DNA from: Verrucomicrobiota bacterium
Lineage (GTDB): Bacteria; Verrucomicrobiota; Kiritimatiellia; CAIVKH01
DNA: 64,000 nucleotides
Direction of reading: 5' to 3'
Assembly (NCBI GenBank): GCA_024233345.1
Contig: JACKPT010000014.1
Coordinates: forward strand, 1 to 64,000
A model generated the notes under the pieces. That model made no database searches. It was given only the letters and a program-made list of their open reading frames with translations, and was not told where the DNA came from. Shown piece after piece: positions 17,490 to 26,681 of the stretch (position 1 is the first letter of the stretch; every line of letters starts with the position of its first letter). A program made the position numbers and the translations under genes.

Positions 17490-18248
17490 TCAACTCTTGC
17501 TGCGCAGCATTTGCGGGTACAGGTCGGCGATAAATTCCTTGATCTCCTGTTCATAGGCATCGGAGTCGGCCTGCCGACTGCCGGACACGGAGATGTAGGA
17601 CCAGCGGTGGGATTTATTGAACAGGATCCGGTCCGCCGCCATCCAGAACATGCGCGCGGCATGACTGGGAGTCTCCCGATCCTTCCCGACAAACCAGTAG
17701 GCATAGTAGCTGGCATAGGAGACGGTGCGTCCATCCGACGTCCGCCCCTTGTTCAGCATGTCGAGAATCTTCACCCCCAGGTCATTCCGGTGCTGGATGG
17801 GAACCTCGATCACATGTGAGCCGACAATCTGGCTTCCCCCTCCGGTCAGACAGTGTTCCGGACGGTGAATGCTGGCTCGTTCCTTACCGCTCATGACCAG
17901 GGATACGATGACCCGGCCACCCAGTGGGCTGGTATACTGCTTTTTCAACACAATGGTATCGGCGGGCAGAATCTGCTTTTCGATCAGGCTCATGGTGGCC
18001 AACTCGCCGCCGCAATCCGGACAGGTGGACAGATCTTCAAGGTCACGGGCCAGGTAGGTCGCCTGGTGCTCGGGGTTCTGGCAATAGAGGACATCCGCCC
18101 CCCGCCATTCGCCAACCCGGTCGGGTAATGCGGGGTTGATGCCCGACTCGTCGGTCATGGTCGGGTCAACCGTGAAGGCCAGCGCCAGCGAGGCAAGGGC
18201 CATCAGGCCGAGGACAATCAGGAAGGGTTGAAAATCGCGTGTTTCCAT
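17490..18248 (-). CDS. epsI: Exosortase-associated EpsI family protein (copy 1) with zinc-ribbon-like insert
   Basis: A 252-residue membrane-anchored protein: one N-terminal helix (about 8-26) and a periplasmic EpsI/DUF3485 domain. The conserved motif is ASIHRPEHCLTGGG. EpsI is fused to or encoded beside many exosortases and is needed for exopolysaccharide in Methylobacillus; its chemistry is unknown. Unusually, residues 56-79 hold C56-x4-H61-x14-C76-x2-C79, a zinc-ribbon-like pattern shared with copy 2 (which has Cys at 61). I chose ATG 18248 (METRDFQPF), which overlaps the exosortase 3' end by 31 bp; the frame upstream of it is only a shadow of the exosortase gene. Copies 1 and 2 align along their whole length. 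Confidence 0.88.
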   Translation of the reverse strand: METRDFQPFLIVLGLMALASLALAFTVDPTMTDESGINPALPDRVGEWRGADVLYCQNPEHQATYLARDLEDLSTCPDCGGELATMSLIEKQILPADTIVLKKQYTSPLGGRVIVSLVMSGKERASIHRPEHCLTGGGSQIVGSHVIEVPIQHRNDLGVKILDMLNKGRTSDGRTVSYASYYAYWFVGKDRETPSHAARMFWMAADRILFNKSHRWSYISVSGSRQADSDAYEQEIKEFIADLYPQMLRSKS

Positions 18249-19207
18249 CGCGCGACCCCCTCCTTCAGGTCCGAATTGATCAGGTTGCCCAGGGCGATCA
18301 TCAGCGAGATCGCGACCCCGAAGGTGATAAACCCGGACCAGTCGTGATACAGCCCGACCGCGAGTTCGACCCCAAACGACTCCGCAACAATTCCGATGGT
18401 GGTCAACCGGACCACATTGGCAATGATCGCCAACGGGATCGAGCAGGCAAACAGCAGCCATTTGCGGGCAAGGGTCCTCTGGGTCACATAGGCGTAGACC
18501 GAGGTAATTGCCGTCAGGGCCACCAGGGAGCGAATACCACTACAGGCGGCGGCAACATCGAGTTTTTCCCCGGCCGACAACATGTTCAGCGTTGTTCCCA
18601 CCCGCTCCACGGGAATGCCGATGCCATTCAACAGCAGGCTGGACAGGGCGGTGGCAAACACCCTCAGCGGGAATGTGATGGTATCGAGAAAGTTGAGGGG
18701 GATACAAAAAATCAGAAACGCACAGGGGAACGCGAGGATTTTGGCCACCCGCCAGCCGTAAAAATAGAAGGGAATGCCCCAGAGAAGAACAATCAAACCG
18801 AACAGGGAAAATCGGGTCTGCTGGGCTTTGGCTCCGAGCCAGTGCATGAGCAGCCCCATCACCACCACCATCAGGCCGGCCATGCTTACGGACTTGGGGA
18901 CCCGGGCCAGCTCCCGGCGTTTCCAGTAGACCAGGCCAATGGAAACCAGGGGGATCAGCCATCCGTGGGAGTAGTCCTCTCCGTATTCATCCAGGGTGGT
19001 CCAGTGGCTGAACATCCACAGAATGGACGACCGGCCGAAGGCCTTCACATCGGTGGTGTTCCCTTGAAAATGAAAGAGGAGAAAAATCCCCCCCACCATC
19101 AGGGAGGCGAGCAGGCAACGAATCAGATCCGCGCGCCGAACCACCGCCAGGCCAAGGGCCGCGTTCCACACCTCCGCGGAAGGAGATCTCTGTCCTGTCA
19201 TACTCAT
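18218..19207 (-). CDS. xrt: Exosortase (Xrt), catalytic triad intact
   Basis: A 329-residue inner-membrane protein with about eight helices, of the exosortase/archaeosortase family: transpeptidase-like enzymes that process C-terminal sorting tails. The triad is complete: Cys222 (AAACSGIRSLVAL), Arg267 (ANVVRLTTIG) and His288 (GLYHDWSGF). FCIPLNFLD and LNGIGIPVERVG are typical helices. It forms a two-gene unit with epsI copy 1. It is clearly paralogous to the protein starting at 29970 (shared GAKAQQTR, CIPLNFLD and FHFQGNTTDV-like segments), which lacks the Cys. ATG 19207 is supported by the open 5' region. Confidence 0.93.
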   Translation of the reverse strand: MSMTGQRSPSAEVWNAALGLAVVRRADLIRCLLASLMVGGIFLLFHFQGNTTDVKAFGRSSILWMFSHWTTLDEYGEDYSHGWLIPLVSIGLVYWKRRELARVPKSVSMAGLMVVVMGLLMHWLGAKAQQTRFSLFGLIVLLWGIPFYFYGWRVAKILAFPCAFLIFCIPLNFLDTITFPLRVFATALSSLLLNGIGIPVERVGTTLNMLSAGEKLDVAAACSGIRSLVALTAITSVYAYVTQRTLARKWLLFACSIPLAIIANVVRLTTIGIVAESFGVELAVGLYHDWSGFITFGVAISLMIALGNLINSDLKEGVARWKHAIFNPS

Positions 19208-19411
19208 GCGTGTTCTTGTCCGAAGCCTTTCACAGTAGTCTCATGCCGCCCGGAAAGTCAACCGATCCAACACCGGCCTGATGGGAATAGACCTCGATTT
19301 GCCCCCATCGTTCATCCTGCCCACAAAAAGACAAGCCATTGCGGGAAGAACCTGTATATTCTATGGTTCCCTGAAATCAAACCGGGCATCAACATACAAG
19401 GCAGAACAACC

Positions 19412-20539
19412 ATGGCAGTTCCCCTGTTAGACCTGAAGGCACAATACCAGAACATCAAGGACGAGATCGACGAAGCGGTTCAGCGGGTTTTTACCTCGCA
19501 GGGCTTCATCCTGGGTCCCGAAGTGGAGGCCTGCGAGCAGGCTCTGGCCGCTTACTGCGGAAGCCCCCACGCGATCGGGGTCAGTTCGGGCAGTGATGCT
19601 CTGTTGATGTGTCTGATGGCTGAGGGTATTGGGCCCGGCGACGAAGTGATTACCTCGCCCTACACTTTTTTTGCCACTGGGGGCGCGATCTGGCGGGTGG
19701 GAGCCAAGCCGGTGTTTGTCGATATTTGTCCGTCCAGCTATAATCTCTGCCCCCAGAAAATCGAGTCCGCCATCACCGCCGCGACCCGGGCGATCATTCC
19801 GGTTCACCTGTACGGCCAACTGGCGGAGATGGAGGCCATCATGGCCCTGGCCCGGGATCACGAGCTGCTGGTCATCGAAGATGCGGCCCAGGCAATCGGC
19901 GCCGAGCATCAGGGGACGCGTGCGGGTTCCATCGGCGACTATGGCTGTTTTTCCTTTTTCCCCTCAAAAAACCTCGGCGGGGCCGGCGATGGCGGCCTGA
20001 TCACCACCGGGAATGCAGACCGGGCCGAACGGCTCCGGCGGCTACGCAATCACGGCATGCACCCGAAGTATTATCACTCGGATGTGGGGGGGAATTTTCG
20101 CCTGGATGCGATTCAGGCTGCGGTGGTCTCGGTCAAGCTCAAGCACCTGGACACATGGACGGAGCAACGCCAGGCGAATGCGGTGCGGTATCGTGCGCTG
20201 TTTGCCTCTGCGGGACTGCCCCCCGATGCCATCGCGCTCCCTGAGGTCACTGTGGACCGGCATGTATTCAACCAATTCGTCGTCCGGGCCCAACACCGGG
20301 ATGCCCTGCGACAGCACCTCCTGAATCATCAGGTGGGTTGCGAAATCTATTATCCGGTGCCCCTCCACCTCCAGGACTGTTTTGCCTCGCTGGGTTATAC
20401 CGAAGGGGCGATGCCGGAAAGCGAACGGGCCGCCCGGGAAACCCTCGCCTTGCCGATCTTTCCCGAACTCACCGATGACCAGGCCAAGGAAGTCGTACAG
20501 GCCATCGCCACCTTTTACGCAGACAAGCAACAGGCATGA
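19412..20539 (+). CDS. DegT/DnrJ/EryC1/StrS aminotransferase (copy 1)
   Basis: A 375-residue PLP-dependent sugar aminotransferase. It begins PLLDLKAQYQNIKDEID, with GVSSGSDALLM forming the phosphate-binding loop, VIEDAAQAIGAE the pyridine-nitrogen Asp, and FPSKNLGGAGDGG the Schiff-base Lys (K186). Such enzymes convert a keto group of a nucleotide sugar to an amino group. A long open frame continues upstream to 18239, but it is antisense to the exosortase; ATG 19412 gives the exact family start, with AAGG about 10 bp ahead. It leads a rightward run with a 4-bp ATGA overlap into the next gene. Confidence 0.92.
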   Translation: MAVPLLDLKAQYQNIKDEIDEAVQRVFTSQGFILGPEVEACEQALAAYCGSPHAIGVSSGSDALLMCLMAEGIGPGDEVITSPYTFFATGGAIWRVGAKPVFVDICPSSYNLCPQKIESAITAATRAIIPVHLYGQLAEMEAIMALARDHELLVIEDAAQAIGAEHQGTRAGSIGDYGCFSFFPSKNLGGAGDGGLITTGNADRAERLRRLRNHGMHPKYYHSDVGGNFRLDAIQAAVVSVKLKHLDTWTEQRQANAVRYRALFASAGLPPDAIALPEVTVDRHVFNQFVVRAQHRDALRQHLLNHQVGCEIYYPVPLHLQDCFASLGYTEGAMPESERAARETLALPIFPELTDDQAKEVVQAIATFYADKQQA

Positions 20540-22008
20540 TCGAAGACGGACAATCTGTCATCAGCGATGCCACCGTGGCCCTCGCCTGGAGTCAGACCGC
20601 GGTCTACCCCGACCTCGCGGATGCCCCGTTCCACCCGCATGAAGCCTATCCGGAATACCGGTACAAAACCGTGAGTGCCAACCCCAATCCGGCCTACGCA
20701 CTGGTCCGTGAATGTCTGATGATGATGGGGCTCGACCGGGACCGCGCGGGAACCGCAGCGTGGAACCCGCTTGGCGACCTGATCCGGCCCGGCGACAAGG
20801 TCGTGCTCAAACCCAACTGGGTACTCCATCTCAACCAGGCTGGACTTGGCATGGCGTGCATGACCACCCACCCCTCGATCCTTCGGGCCATGCTCGACTA
20901 CACCCTGCTCGCCCGACCGGGCTCGGTCACGGTGGGAGACGCCCCGCTCCAATTGTGCGATTTCGAGTCCCTGCTCAATTATGGCTACCGGGACGTGATC
21001 GCCTTCCACGCGCACCGCGATGCCCCGGTTCGGACCCGGGATTTCCGCCGCACGATTCTGGTCGAGGACCCCAGGGATCATGCCCTCTCGGAAAACCTGC
21101 GCCCCATGGATGAATTTGTCCTGGTGGATGTCGGACGGGACAGCCTGCTTGAAGACATCACCGGGACCGGCACCCCGTTCCGGGTCACCATGTATGACCC
21201 GCGCAAGATGAAAGACAACCATGCTCCCGGACGGCACCGCTATCTGGTCGCCCGGGAGATTCTGGATGCGGATGTGGTCATCAATCTCCCCAAACTCAAA
21301 ATGCACAAAAAGGCCGGGATCACCTGTGCCCTGAAAAACCTGATCGGCATTAACGGCAACAAGGATTATCTCCCCCATCACCGGAAGGGACCCACCGCCC
21401 TCGGCGGCGACAACTATCCCGAATCATCGCCATTGAAGTGGACCGCCGAGCAGGTCCTCGAAGTCGCCTATCGCAACATGGGTCGCAAGCACCTTTACCA
21501 TACCCTCCACTTTATCGCGGAAAAACTGCTGATCCTGAACATGAAATTGGGCGGCAACGGCGATGTGGAAGGCGGGTGGTACGGCAATGATACCATCTGG
21601 CGGACCTGCCTCGACCTGAACCGGATTCTGTTGCACAGCGATCCGGAGGGAACCCTCCACGAACACCCCCAACGGCGGGTCTTATCGCTGGCCGACGCCA
21701 TTGTCATCGGTGATGGTGACGGGCCCCTCAAGCCCGGCCCCTATCCCATGGGCTGTATTCTGGGCGCCGCCAACCCCGCCGCGCTGGACTGGGTGGCCGC
21801 GATCCTGATGGGGCTCGACCCGGAACAGGTTCCCATCTGTCGTCATGCGATCGAAAACCGTGCCTACCCCATCCTCACCGATCGCAACATCCGCTGCACC
21901 ACCCGCGAAGGCATCCTCGACCTCCCCGCCCTCGCCGAGCGCTTCACCTTTTCGCCGGAACCGCCGCCTGGCTGGAAGGGGCACTGCGAATGGGAGACTG
22001 ATCCGTGA
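20536..22008 (+). CDS. DUF362 domain-containing protein
   Basis: A 490-residue protein of the DUF362 family: DKVVLKPNWV, then THPSILRAMLDYTL, GSVTVGDAPLQ, VINLPKLKMHKKAGITCALKN and IGDGDGPLKPGP. No ferredoxin-like cysteine motif is visible, unlike many longer family members. The function is unknown; members occur in surface-polysaccharide clusters of several phyla. Overlaps of 4 bp on both sides (ATGA upstream, GTGA downstream) place it in a tightly coupled operon with an aminotransferase and a glycosyltransferase. Confidence 0.82.
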   Translation: MIEDGQSVISDATVALAWSQTAVYPDLADAPFHPHEAYPEYRYKTVSANPNPAYALVRECLMMMGLDRDRAGTAAWNPLGDLIRPGDKVVLKPNWVLHLNQAGLGMACMTTHPSILRAMLDYTLLARPGSVTVGDAPLQLCDFESLLNYGYRDVIAFHAHRDAPVRTRDFRRTILVEDPRDHALSENLRPMDEFVLVDVGRDSLLEDITGTGTPFRVTMYDPRKMKDNHAPGRHRYLVAREILDADVVINLPKLKMHKKAGITCALKNLIGINGNKDYLPHHRKGPTALGGDNYPESSPLKWTAEQVLEVAYRNMGRKHLYHTLHFIAEKLLILNMKLGGNGDVEGGWYGNDTIWRTCLDLNRILLHSDPEGTLHEHPQRRVLSLADAIVIGDGDGPLKPGPYPMGCILGAANPAALDWVAAILMGLDPEQVPICRHAIENRAYPILTDRNIRCTTREGILDLPALAERFTFSPEPPPGWKGHCEWETDP

Positions 22009-23075
22009 GTCGTGCGTCATTGACCCCGTCCTCTCAACCCGTTTTTTACGGATTCTCCTTTGTCCATCACGGCCCTCATACCGCATTTCACGGCTTGGCG
22101 GCTGCGCTGCAGCATTCCTGCCGGGTCATCGATGCCACTCCACATTCTTTTTCCTGGTTACCGCGCGTTACTGCGGGAAGGCTGCGGCGTAAATGCCTGG
22201 TCATGAGCGAGCAAAAACTGCGACCCTATTTCACCGGGGACAACCGGACCATTCACTACTTTTTTCCGGAAAACACCTTGAGAAAGGCCGCCGACTGGAA
22301 AACCCGAGAACGGCTGGTGCTGACCCTGCACCAGCCCCCGGATGAAATGGAGGCGATGAGAAAAAACCCGCACCTGGACGGTTTTTTTCGCGGCGTGGCA
22401 TGCGCCGACCAGATCGTTGTACAGGCACAATCGCAACAACCCTATTTCCAGGAGCATTACCCAGACATCCCGCTTGCCTGCATCCCGCTGGGCGTCGCCA
22501 CCGGTCACTACAAGCGCAAAACCCCATACCGGCCACCGGAGGGCGGAACGGCGACCATTCTGACCGTGGGAAACTGGATGAGGGATTATGAAACCTGGGC
22601 GCGAACGGTGGCGGCCCTTCGAGGTCGAGACCGCCTTGCCTTTCGAGTGATCGCCAATCGCGACACCCTCGACCGGATCAGGGGTCTCTTTGACCGGAAC
22701 ATACCCGACAATGTCAGCCTGGAATTTGGCTTATCCGATCAAGCTCTACAGCAGGCCTACGAAGAGGCGGCGCTGTTCTTCCTGCCCCTGAATGACGCCA
22801 TGGCCAACGACGCGCTGCTCGAGGCGCTTTCCCTGGGTGTACCCGCCATTTATACCGACCTTTCGGCAACTCGTGACTATGCCGGGGAGGGAACTGCAAC
22901 CTTTATTCCCCGGGGGGAGCCGGACGCCGCTGCCCAGGCCATCACCGATCTTCTTGCGGATCCGTCTCGGGCCCTTGCCTACAGTCACCTGGCCAGAAAG
23001 CGGGCCGAGGAACATTTTGATTGGCAACACGTCGCGAATGCCTACCGTACCTGCTATGCCCATGACCTTACTTGA
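22005..23075 (+). CDS. Glycosyltransferase, GT-B fold (GT4-like)
   Basis: A 356-residue predicted glycosyltransferase. The N-half (VFYGFSFVHHGPHTAFHGLA) resembles the acceptor-binding domain of group 1 enzymes, and the C-half contains TILTVGNWMRDYETW and LLEALSLGVPAIYTDLSATRDY, the donor-binding E-x7-E region in modified form. It starts with GTG overlapping the upstream stop as GTGA. The sugar specificity is not predictable. Confidence 0.82.
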   Translation: MSRASLTPSSQPVFYGFSFVHHGPHTAFHGLAAALQHSCRVIDATPHSFSWLPRVTAGRLRRKCLVMSEQKLRPYFTGDNRTIHYFFPENTLRKAADWKTRERLVLTLHQPPDEMEAMRKNPHLDGFFRGVACADQIVVQAQSQQPYFQEHYPDIPLACIPLGVATGHYKRKTPYRPPEGGTATILTVGNWMRDYETWARTVAALRGRDRLAFRVIANRDTLDRIRGLFDRNIPDNVSLEFGLSDQALQQAYEEAALFFLPLNDAMANDALLEALSLGVPAIYTDLSATRDYAGEGTATFIPRGEPDAAAQAITDLLADPSRALAYSHLARKRAEEHFDWQHVANAYRTCYAHDLT

Positions 23076-23096
23076 AAAAGAGATCCGCGCCACGCC

Positions 23097-24635
23097 ATGA
23101 TTCCAAGAGCTCTGATCCCCATCATTGCCGTCGCGGTGGTCGTGTTGATCGCCATGTTTGGGTTCACCACCCGCGGGTACGCGGTCCACGCGATGCTGGT
23201 CGGTGTTCCGGTTGTCCTGATTCTCGCCAGCAACATTCCCCTCGTTTTCACCCTGACCCTGGCCCTGTTGCGAAGCCAGTTGATCATTCCCGGCTTGCCG
23301 CAGGGTATGATGTTATTCGATGTCATGGTCATGTTCATGACCGCCCTGATCATCGGCCAGCACGCGATCACCAAGAAAAAAGTGGTCCAGTGGGGTCCAT
23401 CGCACCGGGCCGCGATCTTTTTTCTCGCCGTGGTTCTGGTCACCATCGCGGCACGCGGCATCGGCATCCGGTTCCTGGGCAGTAGTCTATGGGGCGGATT
23501 CCCCTACATCAACCTGATCACCTACATCCTGTTTTACCTGACCTGTGGCCATGTGGTCTTTCAGGAAAAGCAAATGAAACGGGCGATGATCCTGATGCTG
23601 TTGTTCAGCCTGATCCCGGTGTTTGCCCAGATCCTGTTTTTTGCCAGCGGGGGCACCATCTATCAACAATATGCCTTCGTCAAAGCCTATGCCACGGGCT
23701 TGCTGGGAACCCTCGAAGGCATGGAGTCCGGGGGACAAACCGCACGTCTTTATTTTCAAGGCTTCGGCATGAGCCTGCTTTTCTTTGCCCTCGCGTTTTT
23801 CTCTTTCGAGGGCCGCAAAAAACTGTTGTTGATCCTGTGTATCCTCCTCGCCCTTGGCATCTCCCTGTTGTCCGGATTCCGGAATGTCATTCTCGGCATC
23901 ATGGGCACGCTTTTCCTGTTCATCATGCTCACCTACCCGAAAAAACGCATTCCCGTCACCATCGCGGTAGGCCTGAGCTTCGTGACCTTCCTGGTCGCCC
24001 TGACCCCGTTTATCCCCAGCCTCCCCGGCGGAGTGCAGCGATCCCTCTCCTTTGTTCCCTGGTACGACATTCCCTATGAAGTGCGCTATGAGGCCGAGGT
24101 TTCCCTGGAGTGGCGGTTTGATATCTGGGACATGGCCTGGGAAGAGGTCCCCGACTATCTGGTGGTGGGCAAAGGTTTTGCCTTCAACAAGTCACTGCTG
24201 GATGCCTACACCGTCCGGTACAACACCCGAATCAACGCATTTATCGCGCACAATTATCATAGCGGTCCCCTGTCCCTCCTGCTCGACCTGGGGCTGGCCG
24301 GATTCATCACCGGGACCTTGCTGCTGATCTTTGTGGTGGTCGATGCGTATCGCGGGTACGAAGATTTTCGGAACAAGGCGAGCCCGTTCATCTTCAGGCT
24401 CTATACCGTTTTTCTGGCCTACATGATCTACCTGGTCCTCGCCTTTTATATCATCTATGGTGACGCTCGTTCCACGATTGCCGACATCCTGTTCTACGCG
24501 GCAGTGCTGCAGATTCTGCGCAACAACTTCAGCATGAAGGCCGAATATGGAGGCCCGGATATCGCGCCTGCCTCCTCCTTCAACCGCAGGGAGCTGTCGA
24601 TGCCCCTGGGGCAATACCGCCGCATCAGAAAATGA
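23097..24635 (+). CDS. Wzy-like polysaccharide polymerase / O-antigen-polymerase-type membrane protein
   Basis: A 512-residue protein with about 10-12 hydrophobic segments and one larger periplasmic loop near residues 300-385 (TPFIPSLPGG to AFIAHNYHSGPLSLLLDLG). The HNYHSGPLSLLLDLGLAGF segment is like the late conserved motif of Wzy/WaaL proteins. It probably joins repeat units at the periplasmic face. The position between two glycosyltransferase genes supports this. The ATG at 23097 follows a 21-bp gap and the gene ends with a 4-bp overlap into the next. Confidence 0.8.
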   Translation: MIPRALIPIIAVAVVVLIAMFGFTTRGYAVHAMLVGVPVVLILASNIPLVFTLTLALLRSQLIIPGLPQGMMLFDVMVMFMTALIIGQHAITKKKVVQWGPSHRAAIFFLAVVLVTIAARGIGIRFLGSSLWGGFPYINLITYILFYLTCGHVVFQEKQMKRAMILMLLFSLIPVFAQILFFASGGTIYQQYAFVKAYATGLLGTLEGMESGGQTARLYFQGFGMSLLFFALAFFSFEGRKKLLLILCILLALGISLLSGFRNVILGIMGTLFLFIMLTYPKKRIPVTIAVGLSFVTFLVALTPFIPSLPGGVQRSLSFVPWYDIPYEVRYEAEVSLEWRFDIWDMAWEEVPDYLVVGKGFAFNKSLLDAYTVRYNTRINAFIAHNYHSGPLSLLLDLGLAGFITGTLLLIFVVVDAYRGYEDFRNKASPFIFRLYTVFLAYMIYLVLAFYIIYGDARSTIADILFYAAVLQILRNNFSMKAEYGGPDIAPASSFNRRELSMPLGQYRRIRK

Positions 24636-25729
24636 CCGCCTCCGCCCCAGCCATGGGCCCCATGGTCATTCTCTCCACCAATCCGGGAGGAGGGACCGGG
24701 GCCTACATGATGCTCAACTATTTTCTGGAGGCGGCGGCGGATTGGGAGGACAAACCGACGCTGGTCGTCCCGGGCAGTTCCGACGTATATGCGCAGGCGG
24801 TACGCCTCGGATTTCCCACCTTCGACCTCGGAGTGCGCCGGGATCGTCTGGCCACCAACCTGCCCGCAATTGCCCGGCTATCCAAACAACTGAAACATGC
24901 CCGCGGGGTCTGTGCCTGGCATACCCGGGGTTTTGAAATGGCATTGTTTCTCGGAAAGCGCCTGGGAATTCCCACCGTGGCCATCTATCACGACCCTCCG
25001 GACTCCCCATCCCATGGCACCCTTCGTCAACAATTGATGCGATGGGATACCCGCCGTTTCGATATGCGGATTTTTGTCAGCCATGCCACCCAGGCACAGT
25101 GGACACCCTGGATTCAATCCGGCACAAACCTGGTTATACACAATGGATTGCCGGACCGGGACTGCGACCGGCCCCCCTCCCCCGACGGTAAAGTCCGGGT
25201 CGGATTTCTCGGCATGTACACCTGGCACAAGGGGTTTCCGCTCTTGATGGATTGGATCGAGAAAACCGCCGGGGAACCGGTTCGTTGGCACCTCTATGGC
25301 GACCTCGCCCGTGATCTGGCCGGGCCGGCCAAGCAAATCCAGGCACGGTTTCACGACACCGTGGATTTGTGCGGACGGAAATCCCCAGAGGCCATTTTTC
25401 GTGAGATCGACATCCTGGTTCAGCCCTCCACCAGCTTCGACCCCTTTCCCACCGTGCTCCTCGAAGCGGCCCGCGCCGGCATTCCTGTGGTCTCCTCCAA
25501 CCTTGGCGGTAGCCCGGAAATTGTACTCGAAGGCACCACCGGCTATTTATTTGACCCCCAACAACCCGGGACGGGTCTGCAGGCATTGCTGCGGTTGATC
25601 CGCCATGAAGATCAGCGTCACCGGATGGGGACCCGGGCCAGGGAGCAATTTCAACAACACCTCCGCATCGCCCCCATGGCCGAAGCCTACGCCCGAGCCT
25701 GGGAGACCCTGTGCCACGCCCACCGTTGA
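24632..25729 (+). CDS. Glycosyltransferase family 4
   Basis: A 365-residue GT-B enzyme. ILSTNPGGGTGAYMMLNYF is a typical acceptor-domain start, VRVGFLGMYTWHKGF the linker into the donor domain, and LLEAARAGIPVVSSNLGGSP the nucleotide-sugar-binding E-x7-E region. It probably acts in repeat-unit assembly on the cytoplasmic side. It starts within an ATGA overlap with the polymerase gene. Confidence 0.9.
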   Translation: MTASAPAMGPMVILSTNPGGGTGAYMMLNYFLEAAADWEDKPTLVVPGSSDVYAQAVRLGFPTFDLGVRRDRLATNLPAIARLSKQLKHARGVCAWHTRGFEMALFLGKRLGIPTVAIYHDPPDSPSHGTLRQQLMRWDTRRFDMRIFVSHATQAQWTPWIQSGTNLVIHNGLPDRDCDRPPSPDGKVRVGFLGMYTWHKGFPLLMDWIEKTAGEPVRWHLYGDLARDLAGPAKQIQARFHDTVDLCGRKSPEAIFREIDILVQPSTSFDPFPTVLLEAARAGIPVVSSNLGGSPEIVLEGTTGYLFDPQQPGTGLQALLRLIRHEDQRHRMGTRAREQFQQHLRIAPMAEAYARAWETLCHAHR

Positions 25730-25784
25730 CCCATGCGATGCAGGTTGCTATTCATCCTCTCATGTTAACCGGAATAGGATACTC

Positions 25785-26681
25785 ATGAATGCAGCACCCC
25801 GCCCCCTCAGCCGATTTCTCAACCCCCGCTTCTGGAAGCGGAATCTCGTCATCCGGATCCGGGAACTCAACACCAACGCCACCTTAATTCCGAAACTGAT
25901 CAGGGTCCGGGCAAAGGCCCCGGCAGACAACCTCTTCCACTGCTGTGTGCAAAAAACCGGAAGCCAGTGGATCCGGGCCATCCTCGCCGACTACCGCACC
26001 TACCGGTACTCGGGCCTGCTCGAACACGCCGAACCCAACGCGGCCTTTTTTCTAAACAAATTGACCGAGCGGGCAGTGGACAAGCCCTATCCGCTCCGCA
26101 CGATCATCAGTCCCCTCTACATCGACTACCCCAGCTTTGCCGCAATTCCCAAGACCGAAAAACACCGGACGTTCTTTGTCACCCGCGACCCCCGGGACAT
26201 CATTGTGTCCTGGTATTTCTCGATCAAACACCATCACAAGCCCAACCCCAAAATCGAGGCCATCAGCCGACAACTCAATGAAGTCCCCATGGCCGAGGGC
26301 CTCATCATCAGCATGGATTTCCTCGCCGGGGACGGCCTGTTCGAGTCCCTGCGCTCCTGGGCCGATGCCCAGTCCAGTGACCCTCGGGTCAAAATCATAC
26401 GTTACGAAGATCTGATTTCCGCCAACGCCCGTGCGGTGTTTGCCGAGCTGTTTGCCCACCTGGAAATCCCCATGCCGGCTCCGGTGCTTCACGCGGTTCT
26501 GCATGACTATAGCTTTGAGGCGCTCTCCGATGGCCGCAAGCCGGGAACTGAAAATCTGAATTCCCATGCCCGCAAGGGGGTGGCCGGGGATTGGAAAAAT
26601 CATTTCGATGCGGCGCTGTTATCCCGGTTTCATGAAGCCAACCCGGGGTTGCTGGAGGACCTGGGCTATTCCAACGACTGA
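25785..26681 (+). CDS. PAPS-dependent sulfotransferase domain protein
   Basis: A 298-residue cytosolic sulfotransferase-like protein. CCVQKTGSQWIRAIL (53-67) matches the 5'-phosphosulfate-binding loop and FVTRDPRDIIVSWYFS (131-146) the 3'-phosphate-binding motif; KIIRYEDLI and a basic C-terminal KGVAGDWKNHF complete the usual pattern. It would transfer sulfate from PAPS to a sugar or lipid. I chose ATG 25785, which has AGGA shortly upstream; an earlier in-frame frame overlaps the preceding gene. In this context it suggests a sulfated exopolysaccharide, which is inference. Its stop abuts that of a convergent glycosyltransferase. Confidence 0.88.
   Translation: MNAAPRPLSRFLNPRFWKRNLVIRIRELNTNATLIPKLIRVRAKAPADNLFHCCVQKTGSQWIRAILADYRTYRYSGLLEHAEPNAAFFLNKLTERAVDKPYPLRTIISPLYIDYPSFAAIPKTEKHRTFFVTRDPRDIIVSWYFSIKHHHKPNPKIEAISRQLNEVPMAEGLIISMDFLAGDGLFESLRSWADAQSSDPRVKIIRYEDLISANARAVFAELFAHLEIPMPAPVLHAVLHDYSFEALSDGRKPGTENLNSHARKGVAGDWKNHFDAALLSRFHEANPGLLEDLGYSND

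Noticed and set aside
18239..19411. N-terminal extension of the DegT aminotransferase upstream of 19412
   Set aside because: This part is antisense to the exosortase gene and low-complexity His/Gln/Pro-rich; the family start is exactly at ATG 19412.
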